Origin: Blasia pusilla
Taxonomy: Eukaryota > Marchantiophyta > Marchantiopsida > Blasiales
DNA: 64,000 bases
NCBI GenBank assembly: GCA_050084515.1
Contig: CM114271.1
Coordinates: forward strand, 60,884,001 to 60,948,000
Reading direction: 5' to 3'
Each line of letters begins with the position of its first letter. The stretch's first letter is position 1. The position numbers and the translations under genes are program-made. Positions 1 to 12,100 of this stretch are shown piece after piece. A model generated the notes under the pieces. The model ran no database searches. It was not told where the DNA came from and saw only the letters and a list, made by a program, of their open reading frames with translations.

Positions 1-1022
1 GAAGAGAATGGTTATTCTCAGGTCCGGAGGCCCCTCAGCAGACGGCCCCATCGCGACGCCAAAGCTCCGAGCGCAAGCAACGAAGCCTGTGAGGGATCGG
101 AAGGCGGCACACCGCCATGTGACGCCAGCAAATTCGACTCTGCAGGCAACTCAACTTAACTCGAAATTCATTCAACTCAACTCATCTCCTCTAATTGATG
201 GAGCCTTCATCCACTGCTCTTGGAAACAGTAACAGTAACGCTTCAGGTCCGGGACCCCGCGCGCTCCTCCGGCAGTGTTCGCACGGTCCGAGAAGCCCGC
301 TGCTCAATCCCGTCGCTCCCGATTTTCGACACGGTCATACCAGAATTTCGATTCTGATTGTGTGATCGTGTCTGTTCCCCATGCGGAATTGTGAGTAATC
401 CGCTCCACCACCGTGCCCGATTCCATGGACCCTCCTCGCTCGCCATGGACGAGCGCTTCCCGCCTCCGCTGGCGCACTCCACTCCATCGCTAACCACTCA
501 CTCCACCCTCTCGCAAAAAAAATCACGAAGGAGATGGCGAGAGTAGTATATTTCGTTTTATGTATTTTTGCATTTCGTTGCATTTACCAAAAAGAAAAAT
601 AAGTTGTTGGCTCTTTGGAGTCGTCGGTGTTCCTTTCTTTCCTTTAAAAAATAAAATAAAATAAGGATTTTGAATTAAGCATCTTCTTTCAAAATTTCCA
701 AGTATTTCTATCCCAAAGAAGTGAATCTTATCTTAGAAAGAAAGGTCCCTTTGAAAATACAACGTCATACTTTTTTAAGATTAGACTAGATTCATAGAAG
801 GTTTGTTTTCACAAGATTGGACTTACTTCAAAATCCATACACTTTTCTATTAACATTGGAGCTTCAACATTGGCTCACATCTCCCGGTTAGAGAGGAGAC
901 ACAAAGTAGAATTTTAAGTCGTTTGAGTCTCAAGAGATATGAGGGAGTTATTGCAAGAGTATTTGCATGAACTTAGGAACTTATTTTAGGGTGTTTGTAA
1001 AATGGAAAAAATGTGGAAGGTA
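1..1022. other. unassigned left flank
   Basis: The first ~530 bases are GC-richer and have short open frames on both strands, but no protein family is recognisable. From ~540 the sequence turns AT-rich with no coding signal. The GC-rich part could be the edge of a gene outside the window. The AT-rich part leads into a Helitron-like 3' end and may belong to a small non-autonomous element. Confidence 0.4.
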
Positions 1023-1063
1023 CATACTTATGTCGAGTGCATTGCACGGGCGCACTAACTAGT
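1023..1063 (+). mobile_element. Helitron-type 3' terminus
   Basis: A short hairpin (GTGC-ATT-GCAC, 1037-1047) is followed 11 bases later by CTAG (1059-1062) and then a T. This matches the rule for Helitron 3' ends: a short GC-rich hairpin about 10-12 nt before a terminal CTRR, inserted between A and T. The element would lie to the left, in AT-rich sequence. Its 5' end (expected TC) was not located. Similar hairpin-plus-CTAG ends recur near 22 kb and 55 kb. Confidence 0.5.
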
Positions 1064-1378
1064 ACTAGTTTACAATGTAAAACCAAAACTAAATAATACT
1101 AGTCCGCACTATTAAGACAATAAAGTTGACTTTTCTAAACGAATAAAAGTAGGTAATGGGTTTTCTACAAATCTAGCACAATGTAGTACTAATTAGACTT
1201 TTCTTGAAGATTTAAAGGTGAAGTAATGGAAAATTTTCACCAAATGCATTGTACTAGTTGGCTTATATTATCGGTTGCATGTCATTAGGACCCGATACTA
1301 TGTACATTTGGGGGTCTCTGCATTCCAAACTCCCCTCGTATAGTAGGTTCTAGTGTAGTACTATAGTATTGATAGTAT

Positions 1379-2330
1379 GACCAGTCGTTTTACCATTGGA
1401 CTTATGGATGATGTTTGTCCAACTTGCAAGGCTCTACATTGGAAGTGTGAGAGAGTGAAGTATACTAGGTTCACAAGTTCCTCTTTTGAGATGTGTTGTG
1501 AGCATGGTAAGATTCATCTACCACATTTGCATGCTTAATCTTCTATACTATCAAAATTAATTTCTGGTATGAGCTCTAATAGTCTTCATTTTGTGCATAA
1601 TGCACGTGCCTATAATAGAGCTCTTCAATTAGCATCCACTCGGGCACATGTGACACAACAATTTGGTGGTACAAGAAACTTCAGGAATCAAGGTGGTGTT
1701 AATCATTCCATTGGACCTCTTCAAGCATAGATTGATTCTCTTCCAGAATTTGCACAAATCTACATTCACGATGATGAGCACAAGATGGAACATAGAACAA
1801 GGATCATGAATGCAGATAATCGTGATTAGTTGAGGCCTGAGATCTTAATGGGACTACAAGATATGCTACACACCCATAATCCATATATTTCTCTATTTCG
1901 AAATATGACACGTAATTCTGACTTCCATATTGTTCTTAAGGGTAGTAAGCAAGGTCTCGATGCACCTTGCCTGTTTCTTAAGAGATTCTGCTATCTTGCA
2001 TGGAGATAGAAGTGAGCATGTACAAGGACGTGATATTGTTATTCGTTCACATGGAGGAGGGATTCGTCGCCTCTCAGACTTGAATGAAGCCTATATCCCA
2101 TTGCACTTTGTTTTGTGCTTTGTTTATGATGAAGTAGGTTGGCATCCTGGGATACCTTTTCAGGTGCAAGAAGGTATACAAGGATATGAGATGGTAAGAG
2201 GCCATGTTGTGATCAACGAGGATGAAGATGAGAATGAAGATGATAATTTGTGAGAGGGAGTTCAAGGGGATCAGATTGAAGGTGGAGCTGCCACTCATGA
2301 GACAAGGTCAAAGACAATAAAACCTTTATA
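1379..2330 (+). pseudogene. Helitron N-terminal domain (broken)
   Basis: The translation contains the family's cysteine-bearing opening (CPTCKALHW, then CCEHGKIHLP), followed by a stretch like RALQLASTRAHV, the region around FAQIYIHDDEH, and GRDIVIRSHGGGIRRLSDL with a GWHPGIP segment. These are the conserved blocks that precede the Rep domain in plant Helitron proteins. Several in-frame stops and at least one frameshift (near 1930) interrupt it. The recognition comes from the order of conserved blocks; no alignment was computed. Confidence 0.75.
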
Positions 2331-2599
2331 ATTTGCTTCATTTTGACTTCAAATGCAAGCTATGGATAATAATTGGTTGTTACGGATTGGTCATCTTACT
2401 CAAGAATATATGATGGATATGTATTTGACTATTGAAATTCAATGACTTACTTGCATACAACTACATCAAAAGGAGTTGAGAGTTCATTTATACCGAGGTG
2501 TTAGAGATGCCATGACTACGCATGATGCTAATGGTCATGGCATAGGGAGAAGAATTATCTTACCTTCTTCTTTCATAGGAGTATCCCGTCATATGCATC

Positions 2600-3325
2600 A
2601 GTTATCATGATGCTATGGCCATTGTGAGACATTTTGGGAAGCCCGACTACTTTTTGACGATGACTTGTAACCTTAAATGGACAGAGATTACTTTTTGTCT
2701 ACTTCCTAGGCAAACAACATGTGATCGTCCTGACTTGGTTGTACGTGTTTTCCAACAAACGAAGAAGGAGTCGTTGAGACTTATATTGGATAAGCATATT
2801 TTGGGTCGTATTGTAGGATGTATTCATGTAGTTGAGTTTCAAAAAAGAGGTCTTCCACATATGCATATCTTGGTTATTCTTGCGGCAGAGGATAAGCCAA
2901 GGACATCCTCTCATTTTGATGATATTATATCTACTGAGATTCTTGATCCCATTATTCATCCTAGGCTTTATTCTAGTGTATGTAATTGTATGATTCATGG
3001 TCCATGTGGAATAGCACATCCAAATGCACCTTGTATAGACAAAATGACAAAAGTTTGTTCAACAGGCTACCCTATGCCTTTTGCATCAATCACAATGATA
3101 TCCCATTTATAAAAGGAAATTACAAGTTTCTCTACTTTCTTTAAATATTCTTCTTAAATTATTATTTTGCAAAATATTGTCTTAAACTACTAACAAGTTT
3201 GTATTTGTGATTATGCAGACGTGATAATGGCAGATTTATTAGTAAGTCAAATCATGACTTTGACAACCGTTAGGTGGTTCCATATAGTCCAATGTTATGT
3301 ACTTTATTTGATTGTCATATAGATA
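2600..3325 (+). pseudogene. Helitron Rep (HUH nuclease) domain, broken
   Basis: An open stretch from 2615 to 3112 holds the Rep core: TMTCNLKWTEI, then RPDLVVRVFQQ, then the HUH-type block HVVEFQKRGLPHMHIL with the two histidines that coordinate metal, then the HGPCG and CIDKMTKVCSTGYP blocks. In rolling-circle Helitron transposases this domain nicks and joins single-stranded DNA. After 3112 an apparent intron precedes a short continuing exon (~3218-3325), which contains one stop and is cut by the inserted RT fragment. The catalytic tyrosines expected further on fall in the disrupted part and were not identified. Confidence 0.8.
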
Positions 3326-3327
3326 TA

Positions 3328-4527
3328 AGCAGGAACCACTTCAGAAGGAGGGCCTATAATATGAGTGTCATCAGCAATAGAAGGGAAAAGACAAGATGGA
3401 AATGCTTGCGCTGATGCTTGAAGGGCACAAAAATGGACAATGGCAAAGAGTGGGCCATCCATGGGATCACCTTGACATGTGTCACAAGCCAATTGTAGAA
3501 TACTATATTCCCCGGAAGTAGCATGATGAGAATAGATAATGGACGTATCATAGGCATAGAAGGAGCAAACAAATGGAATGAGGCTTGCAACTTGTCCTCC
3601 TGCACAACGTAACTCCTCAAAGATGGCCGCACGAGAAACTGAATTGAATGCGTTAGCCACATCGACTTGAATTGCTACCCAATCTGGATAAAAATCACGA
3701 GTGGAGCGAATCCCATGCACCACAGCCTCACAACCTCCAGGAGTTGCCACTCCAAATTGATGAGGAAAAAAGTGGGCACTAAAGTGAGGACAAAATTGCA
3801 ACCATAGGGATCGACTAACCAAGCGGTATAAAACCTCTCCAATAGCCAAAGGACGCACACCTGAAGGAGGCTTATCCATAGCCAACAAACGACAAGCCCT
3901 TAAGAGCCTAGAGATAAAGAATGGGAGATAACCTGCCACCATATGTGCACATACCTTTTATAGAGAGACAAAACTACTTGTTGAATCTGTCGGGATAAAG
4001 CAATCGCGGAGATGCTCAAAAACCATCCTTGATAGCCCGGTTGCTGATAAGCGAGGAGTATGTAGAAAATCCCTTGTAAAAACCTCAAAGTCAAGCTCTG
4101 TTGTATAGTCTTCCATAAAAGGTGGAGCATCACCACTTCAAGGAGGGTGAAGAGCTTCTAGGAAAGAAAACAAGTATGTGGCCTTTTCTTTAAGTGATAA
4201 AGGAAACGTGGATGGGAGACGGAAGAACAAATTCAGAAAATTGAGATACGGCAGGAGGATAATGCTAACACGGGTGAGTGAATGAAGCATTAAGTCCAAA
4301 TGGCAAGTTGAACTCACCTACATGTCAATCCAAAGGAAATCAAATCTCGTCCAATAACAAGCATTTTTGGAGTTATCCGCTCTGAATGGAGTTCAGTTGG
4401 GAAGGAAATAAATGTGTCATTATCATAAGTAAGCCCAGAATTTACATGTTGTTAGTAGTGGACCTAATCATACACTAGGGATCTCATCCTCATCTATAAT
4501 ATTCAAAGTTGTGATTTAAAAAAATGA
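3328..4527 (-). pseudogene. reverse transcriptase fragment inserted in Helitron
   Basis: The minus-strand frame 3304-3942 contains reverse-transcriptase blocks. In order these are PPSGVRPLAIGEVLYRLV, HQFGVATPGGCEAVVHG, the catalytic aspartate block IQVDVANAFNSVSR, the CQGDPMDGPLFA block and SIADDTHIIGP, where ADD stands for the usual YxDD. This is the RT type common as dispersed non-LTR-like copies in seedless plants. It is truncated at both ends: the last codons already read Helitron sequence. No poly-A tail is seen at the low-coordinate edge. A further upstream RT piece in other frames reaches ~4136; 4140-4527 is insert or degraded Helitron sequence. It interrupts the Helitron between its Rep and helicase parts. 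Confidence 0.72.
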
Positions 4528-7500
4528 CATCTTAGCAGTGAAGTATTTTACATGTATGTGTACAAGAATCTGATGCCATATCATATACCCTCGCAAAAAG
4601 TACATCAGCTAAGGAAACTGTTGATGAGACATCATTATTCTTGATGGAAGGTATTTCAAACTTTTTTTTATATGTTCCTATCTATTTCTAATGAAAAAAT
4701 GTTGGACTATAACAATATTTATATTATTTTGTATGAAAGTACGTTTCTTCTTCATAAGCATGTTGGCGAATCTTCAAGTTTAGTCTACATGCAGAACAAC
4801 CAAGTATTGTGAGATTGATAGTCCATCTTCTAGATAGCCAAATCGTATATTTTCATGGCCAAGATTCTCTATGTAACACTCTAGAGCAAACTAAGGAGAC
4901 TACTCTCACTCAATGGTTTGCAACAAATGTTTGGGATTCAACGGCTCGGAAACATCCTTATTTGGAGTTCCCTTCTTACTACTCTTGGAAAGAAAAAAAG
5001 AGCAATGGCATCAAGGTAAACGTGCACGAAAAGGATGTGGACACCCTATTGGACGTTTGTATATGAAAAATCCAGGTAAACTTTCTATTTTATGTTTATA
5101 TTAAATTTTTAAGTAAAATAATTAAGTAAATATTGTAGATTTCTTTTTGCTCTTTCCCTAATACTTTTTTCACATGCAAATCCTAGGTGAAGGAAAACAT
5201 CATTGGTTACGATTACTTCTCCATCATGTAAGAGGAGCTCAATCATATGAAGAATTCAGAACTGCTGATGGTGTAGCTTGTCCTACCTTCAAAGAAACAA
5301 CTATTCATATGGGACTTATGGAGGATGATAGAGAGATTTTTTCTTGCTTTGAAGAGGCAGTTGTTATTCGTAGTGGTATTTCATTATTGTCTACTCTTTG
5401 CAATTATTCTTATAACACACTTTCTCTTCCGATTATGGTGTGGGAACATTTCTTAGTTCCACTAACTAAAGACCTTTTGCATCAAAGGCACAAGGTAATA
5501 TGTATGACTTTTGTTAAGTCAATTTTTATTTTGTTTTTTTTTATGTATTTTATTTACATTCTAACTTCTTGATTTCTTATTCTTAACAGAGAACTGGAAT
5601 TCTAAATGTGCCATTGGTTAAACAAAAAATCAATCTTGCATTATTGGAGGTTCATTAGCATCTTCAAGATCATGATAAAAGTATGGCGGACTTCCCCAAC
5701 ATACCTCAACCAAAATTTTAAGCTCCTGATATATCCATTTCTTGGTTGAGGTATGTTGGGTAGAGGAAGAAGAGCTCTTCTACCATAGTGATATGCTGCG
5801 TGAATGTGTGGGAGCAGGGGAAACATTATTAAATTATAGACAACGAGTTATTTGGGATGTAATTCATAATGTTTTTTACGATGTTTTAAAGGATGTGCCA
5901 CCATCTTTAAGTAAATATTATGTATAATATTTTATTTTATTACTTTCTTACTAAAGTTTTATTCCTTTTTATTTACAAGTTGGTAACTATCAATATGGAT
6001 TTCGTAGGCAAAACTATTCTTCATTGATGGCTCGGGTAGAAGGAGAAAAACAGTTTTGTACAACCTTCTTCTCGCAATGGTTTGAAGCAAGGGTCATACA
6101 GCTCTTGCAATTGCATCTTCTGGGATTGTTGCTTTATTATTGGTCAGACTCCTCATTCTCGATTTAAGATCCCTATCCAAATTCATGAAAGTTCTACTTG
6201 CAAGTAAGTCTAGATTTCAAACTTCTTAGCATTTTACTTTGTGCTTTATATCATGTTATCATTATTTTCTTAGATTTACCATACATAAATGTAACTCACA
6301 TTTAAAAAAAATATTTTCTAGGTTATTGGTCGATAACCATATGGCACACCTTATACCAAAGGCGAAGTTGATTGTGTTGGGTGAAGCTCCTATGATCCAT
6401 CGTCATGCATTTGAGGTCATTAATCGTACATTCCAAGATATCATGGGTTTTATGGATACTCGACTATGAGACTTTCCATCTGAGGGGAAGATAGTTTTAT
6501 TGGTGGTGATTGTCGACAACTTCTTCAAGTTGTTCGTCACGAAGATCGTCCCATGGTTGTGCGTGCAATACTTAGGAGATCTCTTATTTGGCCTCATGTG
6601 AGATTATTGAAACTCACCACCAACATGAGAATGAATGATTTACAAGGTATAATTTAAAGAAGATATCTTATGTTATCCTTTTTTCTTATTAAATGTATTT
6701 ATATTTATTTAAAATATATATTAATTCCTTTATCTTATATTTTGTGTAGGATATGCACGACAAGAGCAAGAAGCATTTGCAAAGTTGTTATTAGAGATTG
6801 ACAAGGGTCGTATTCCATTACATTTGGACCTTGGAGGAGATGTGATACAAGTTCCGGATGCGATAATTGTTAAGACCACAAGAATTAATGATCTTATTGA
6901 CATTGTTTATTGACTCGACGTTGAGAAGTGGAGTGACATTGATTTCTTGAGAGGTACATTGACTTTTTCCACAAATAATACAACTGTGGACATTATAAAT
7001 GTCGAAATCATGTCTCAATTTCCAAGAGAGGTAATATTCATGTTATTAAATATCATGAATCTATTTTTTCTAAGTATTGCTATATTATTCCCTATAATCC
7101 CTCTTATCGTTACATTTTCTCTTTTATTTTGCAGCAGCATACTTACTTGAGTGTTGATTCTGTCTCAGACTATGAGATAAGCCAAGTTTATCCAACTAAA
7201 TTTCTGAATTCGTGTTTATCGTCTAGATTATCATCTCATTGTTTGACTTTGAAAATTGAAATTCCGATCATGCTATTACGAAATATGTATGGATCAAAAG
7301 GACACGAAAATGGGACTCGCTTGGTGATTGTTGATTTTAATCGACATCTCGTAAATATAATAATCATCACAGGAAAAAAATATTAGAACTCGAATGTTCA
7401 TTCCACGTAACCCATTGATTGCATCTGATTTTGGATTACCTTCTAATCTACGATTTCAATTTCTCATCTATCTTACTTTCGCAATGATGATTAATAAATC

Positions 7501-7590
7501 TGAAGATCATACGTTGAGAGAATCAATATTTATTGACCTAATTTTATATTTTCTCATGAACAATTATATGTTATTTTATCTAGAGTAAAT
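4528..7590 (+). pseudogene. Helitron helicase region, broken, with introns
   Basis: Conserved Helitron-helicase blocks appear in order: AVKYF (~4540), HLLDSQIVYFHGQ (4809), LRLLLHHVRGAQSYEEFRT with LMEDDRE (5174-5350), a Walker-A-like FFIDGSGRRRKT (~6010), HSRFKIPIQIHESSTC (~6145), IVLGEAPMIHRHAFE (6330-6420), RQLLQVVRHEDRPMVVR (~6510), TYLSVDSVS (7139), MLLRNMYGSKGHENGTRL (7267) and FAMMINKSEDHTL (7480). SF1B helicases of this family unwind DNA during rolling-circle transposition. The Walker A loop (GSGRRRKT instead of GxGGTGKT) and Walker B (LGEAP instead of DEAP) are both degraded. AT-rich introns separate the blocks. It is a non-functional relic. Confidence 0.8.
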
Positions 7591-7794
7591 TACATGAATT
7601 CTTTACATATGATGATTGATAATATACATCCTATAAAAAAACATTGTGTTTGAATAAGAATGTTATATACTTCTAATTACTATATTTAAAGAAACATGAG
7701 TATTGATTTTTCGAAAAAATTCGTTTCATTATTTTTGAAAAAAAATTATGTTTGCTTATTGAAAAATTATAGTTATCAACCCTAAACTTTGATG

Positions 7795-7822
7795 CCGTGC
7801 TCGCACGGGCATTCTTAGCTGA
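7795..7822 (+). mobile_element. probable Helitron 3' end
   Basis: A perfect hairpin CCGTGC-TC-GCACGG (7795-7808) is followed 10 bases later by CTGA and then T, which fits the hairpin-plus-CTRR rule for a Helitron 3' end. It lies about 200 bp past the last helicase block, on the same strand, so it is the likely end of the large Helitron. The first half of a separate perfect palindrome overlaps it. Confidence 0.55.
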
Positions 7823-7846
7823 TTGAATTAGAATTCAATCAGCTAA
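7815..7846. repeat. perfect 15-bp inverted repeat
   Basis: Two 15-base arms starting TTAGCTGATT and ending AATCAGCTAA pair perfectly around a 2-base spacer (AG). It straddles the putative Helitron end, so half of it may be flanking DNA or a second inverted terminus. Confidence 0.85.
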
Positions 7847-7849
7847 AGA

Positions 7850-9147
7850 GAAAAGATTTAATAGAAAACTCTTCCTTCATTTCATAATCCAGATGTACTA
7901 ATTTCATAATATTCAAAATTTAAACGTTTCCGAGGCCATATATCTAATTCTGGTCCGCAATGCCATTCCTGTCTCCTTGCGACTGGTCATGCCGTGTCTT
8001 CGCGATAAAAAAGTCTCACAAGTATGGCTTAGAGCCATACTGTCCGTGACTTTGGCTATCAAGATTTCACCTATGACCTATTGGACTCGAAGCCTAGGCA
8101 CAACGAATTCGAATTCAACCAGAGTTTCTCCTTCCACCAAAGAAAAAAAAGACAACCTTCTGGTGAGATTTGATGGAGTTTGAAGAGAAAAATTTAAGGT
8201 AGCCGATCCATATAAAATTACATTACAAAATTTTCATTCAGTAAACGGTCCTCAATATATGTCCTTGAAGAAGAATAAGACCAGTAAGGGTAGAAGTGTG
8301 AAATGGAGTTCAGAAACCATCATCAGGTGCTTATTCCTCTCACTACCTCTCATTCTAAGTAGGGTGGGAGACTCGCCCATTTGGTCAGATCTACACTCAT
8401 GACTCATAGAAAAGAACTTCAGACGATGTTCTCTTCGACTTTTGAAGGCCCTGGGATAGAAAGTGTACTCAGATCCGAAACAAACACTTGAGATATAAAG
8501 TTTCCAGAAAACATTCAATAGGCCTATGATTACACAGAAAAAGGTCCTGCAAAGTGAAAGTACGGGAATTGAAGTAGATTCCCCACATTGCAGATGCTCT
8601 CTGAGAAAACAAATGGAAAGCAACCCACCCTCACTCCTTATTTTCTTATTGGTAAATCTTCTCTTCCCCAAGTTAATTACGAATTCTCATGTGAATCCTG
8701 TCAAAATCTCTGAAACACTTTGTTTGTATTTCTACTTGGGTGCTAAAGTACAGATAGCTAAATGATAAGGTATCCTCAAACAGATGATTACCTCATGCGT
8801 CTAACAAGTCCTGTTCAGGGGTAGACACCAGCAGACACCAGGATGTGCCTAGAGGCACCATCAAAACTTTGACTCTTAACCCCACAATTGACCAATCTGA
8901 GGACCAGCCACAGTACCATGGTGCACAGCCAAAGTTCTGTTGACGTCATCTACAGGCCTTGGTGGTTTGGTTTGAGCTCCACACAGGGCAGAGTCAAAAT
9001 CTCCAGCATAAGCGTGCTTAAAACTTCACTAGATCAGGAGATCAGGGTTTACTCAACATCCCGATGTATCGAGTGAGTGATGTCTTACTTCCACTAGAAT
9101 CCCAAAATTAAGACCCACGGAAGCAGATGTATGCTTTATGTTTGCAG
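7850..9147. other. unassigned spacer, 3' flank of SLH gene
   Basis: There are only short open frames and no recognisable product. The part next to 9148 should hold the 3' UTR and polyadenylation region of the minus-strand SLH gene. A 139-codon minus-strand frame at 8252-8671 opens with TTG and matches nothing I know. Confidence 0.5.
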
Positions 9148-12100
9148 TCAACTCTTGAATCTATCAGCTAGTTTTTGAGCTTCTCCTCGACATCCATCTG
9201 CAATCTTCCTTGTACCTTCCGAGATGCTGGAGGTCCAACCACCAACAGCAGCCTTTGTAGACACCTGGAGACTGTGGGCGGTTTTTGAAACAGCAGCAAA
9301 TGTGCCCTCTTGTAACTCATGAGCTTTGGCTCCAACTGCTTGTAATGATTCACCTGTCTTCTCCTGAATACTACAAAAAGCTTTTCCCACTGCACTCAAC
9401 ATTTCAATGAACCTCTCAGTCACTCTACCTTTCAGATCACCCGCCTTTGCCAGAAAATCTTGGATTGGGGCCCTTTGCAGAAATTTTTCCAATTTTGTCT
9501 GTGGACCACTGTATTGCCAAGTCAGTGCAGGAATGTTCTCCTCGTCAAGCTCCTTATCAACATGCACTTCAATTCCTTGATTTTCCCAGCGCTTTCTAGC
9601 CTCCTCCAATATCTTCGCGAGTGCACGGGCCCTTTTTGCTTCATCCTCTGCCCATACTCTGATGCCAGGTTTCAGATTATGTGAGGGCTTCAAAAACAGA
9701 TTGATGATCCATTGGAACTATGCATCTACATCAAGTGATAAGGGGATGTAACAGCTAAGTGAAGGAAATTTAATTTGTCAAAATCTACACTAGAAAAACC
9801 TACAAAGTCTCACAAACAAGTAGTCAAACAATTTCACAATCATTCACATGTCAGTACCAGCAGAGCTCTTCAGTAGGATTATCCCACCTAATGATACTTC
9901 TCTTGTGTCACTACACAAACTCTTACTACAAAATCCACTACAGTTGATTCTCAGAGATGTGTTCAACACCGGCTGCACAGAACTCATCGAAAATTCAGTA
10001 GCTTACCTGGCGAGTGTCAAAGCTTTCTTCTCTACCTCCACTTCAGTCTTGACATCACTTAATGCTTTATTTTCTTCCTCTGCTTCTCTACGGAGATTTT
10101 CCAGCCTGTCCTTCTCAATCCCAACTTCTACCCTATATGCAGTCAATATCTGAAGCTGCTCATCTGCATCTGCTCTGAATTTGGTGAGCAATTCTCTCTC
10201 AGCTTCCACGGCTGCTTGGCTCCGCTGAAGTAACATTCTGTCATCCTCCCTTTCCTGCACGATTTTCTCCAGCTCCTCCCTCAATTCTTCCAACTGTCTA
10301 GTAGCTGCCAATCTCAACTCCCTTTCCACCTTTAACTCAGTATTGAAATATTCATCAACCTGCTTTTGTGCACGGGCTTCCAGTGCAAACTCTGCAACAA
10401 CTGCTGCATCTGCCATATGTTCTGCTTCGAGCCTGGTGATTTCCTCTGCTACAGCATCTGCTGCCTCACCCGTTATAAGAGCAATTGCAGCTTGCCCTCT
10501 AGTGACAGGTTTATCTGGTTGGAACCTTCTTGTGAAACCTGAAACCAAACAATGTACTTCATTAGGAACCCCATGCTATGTCTGTTGTAGTACCTGTCAC
10601 ACCTGATACAGTTAATACCCATCCTACAAATCACTCACAAAGGAATTTCCAAGAATCAAAATCCATGGTTGGAAAAAATGAAGCAAACCATTGCCCTCAC
10701 CAAATGCAGTGGCAACAATGCTTCGATCTCCAGCTGCTAAATCAGCTGCAAGGAAAGGCAGTGCCTCTTCACTGATCCGGTCAATGTCGATAAAACCAGA
10801 TTGAGCCTTCAGTTTCTGCAGATAACAGGAGGAGTTCACTTTAGAGTCATTCATAACTTCTTCAGATTCATGATGTGAACCCTTGAAACTGAGTCTAATT
10901 CCTCACACCTGCAATTCAACTACGGGGATAATCACAAATATAAAAGACCCAGATATTGGCATAGAAAAATATAAATCAAACATGATAGTATCAGACAACA
11001 AAGACAAATTAAAATTGGCTAGAGATCCAATTACGTGGTAAATTGATCTGATCCCTTCAACTTGTAGACCATACATGCACTCCCAGAAGACCATACTATG
11101 GTTACAAGCATGAAAATTTTAGTTGCATATTGAGCAAGACAAGTAATTCTTTCCACTACAGAGTATCCATTATAAATAAGAGTAGAAAGGAGTTTGCAAG
11201 AAATTAAGCCCAGTATCATTCTCAAGGTACCTGCTTGTCAATCTTTTGAAGATTATGTTTCTCCAGAGCCAACTTCCAGCTGACCAGATCTTGCCGAGAC
11301 ACTGGACTGAAATCATGAGAACAATCCACACAACTTAGATAATCTTCTGGAAAATACTTTGCACTTAGATTTGAGATCAAAGGCACAAGGTGGTACTTAA
11401 GATCTTGTGAGCACCAACCTGTCGGGAAGGAAAATAGCACCATCCGTTGAGCGACCCTCCTCATTGGCATCATGTCGCGATAGATTGCTGGAAATGAGCC
11501 CTGCTTCAGCAAGGCCTGCAAAAGAAAGAAGTTTGATGAGTGCTGTGGGCCACCTTCTTTGAGCATGAGTTCTTGTCTTAATGCCTCATCACCATAGGCC
11601 CTGGATTCATTCCATGGACAAAGAAGTCGGCAATAACCAGCAACACCTATGTTGAAAAGAGGTACTTCATGTGGAAGAAAGCAAACAGAAAACATCAAAA
11701 TGTTGACCACTCTATAACCTCCAACTGAGAGGTTCGACATTTAAAACATTAATAACCAGAAATGTCCCTTGAAATGAATGGCATTTCAGACCTTACCCTG
11801 TATGTAGGCAAAATCAGAGTCTTCTGGTGCAACGTCATTGAATGCCAACTCGGATGAATTTTCAATATACATAGCAGGAAAGACTTTCTGAGCTGGACTT
11901 CTGCAAGAAGCACCAGAACCATTTGAATCAAAAGCAGAACCTGCACTGAAAGGTTCATACTGTTTTTAACCTCGAATTTCATCAATGCTGGGGATAGGTT
12001 GGCCATCCGTCTGTTATCTGATATGCCTTTGCCAGAGGATAATACGAGAAATGATGTTGATGATGAAGAAATTCATAGATTCATATGCATTAGCACCATG

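Larger units (their letters stand above)
1379..7822 (+). mobile_element. decayed autonomous Helitron (Rep-helicase type)
   Basis: This is a long plus-strand relic whose fragments follow the order of plant Helitron proteins: N-terminal Helitron-like region (~1.4-2.3 kb), Rep/HUH nuclease (~2.6-3.3 kb), then SF1 PIF1-like helicase (~4.5-7.6 kb). It ends at a hairpin plus CTRR-like terminus (7795-7822). Stop codons and frameshifts break it throughout, and AT-rich introns separate several exons, as is usual for plant Helitrons. A reverse-transcriptase fragment in antisense interrupts it at ~3.33-4.53 kb. The exact 5' end is not identified; the coding match begins at ~1379. It cannot encode a working transposase as it stands. 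Confidence 0.8.

Noticed and set aside
8252-8671. 139-codon minus-strand frame in the SLH 3' flank
   Set aside because: Opens with TTG, resembles no protein and lies in sequence expected to be UTR or spacer.
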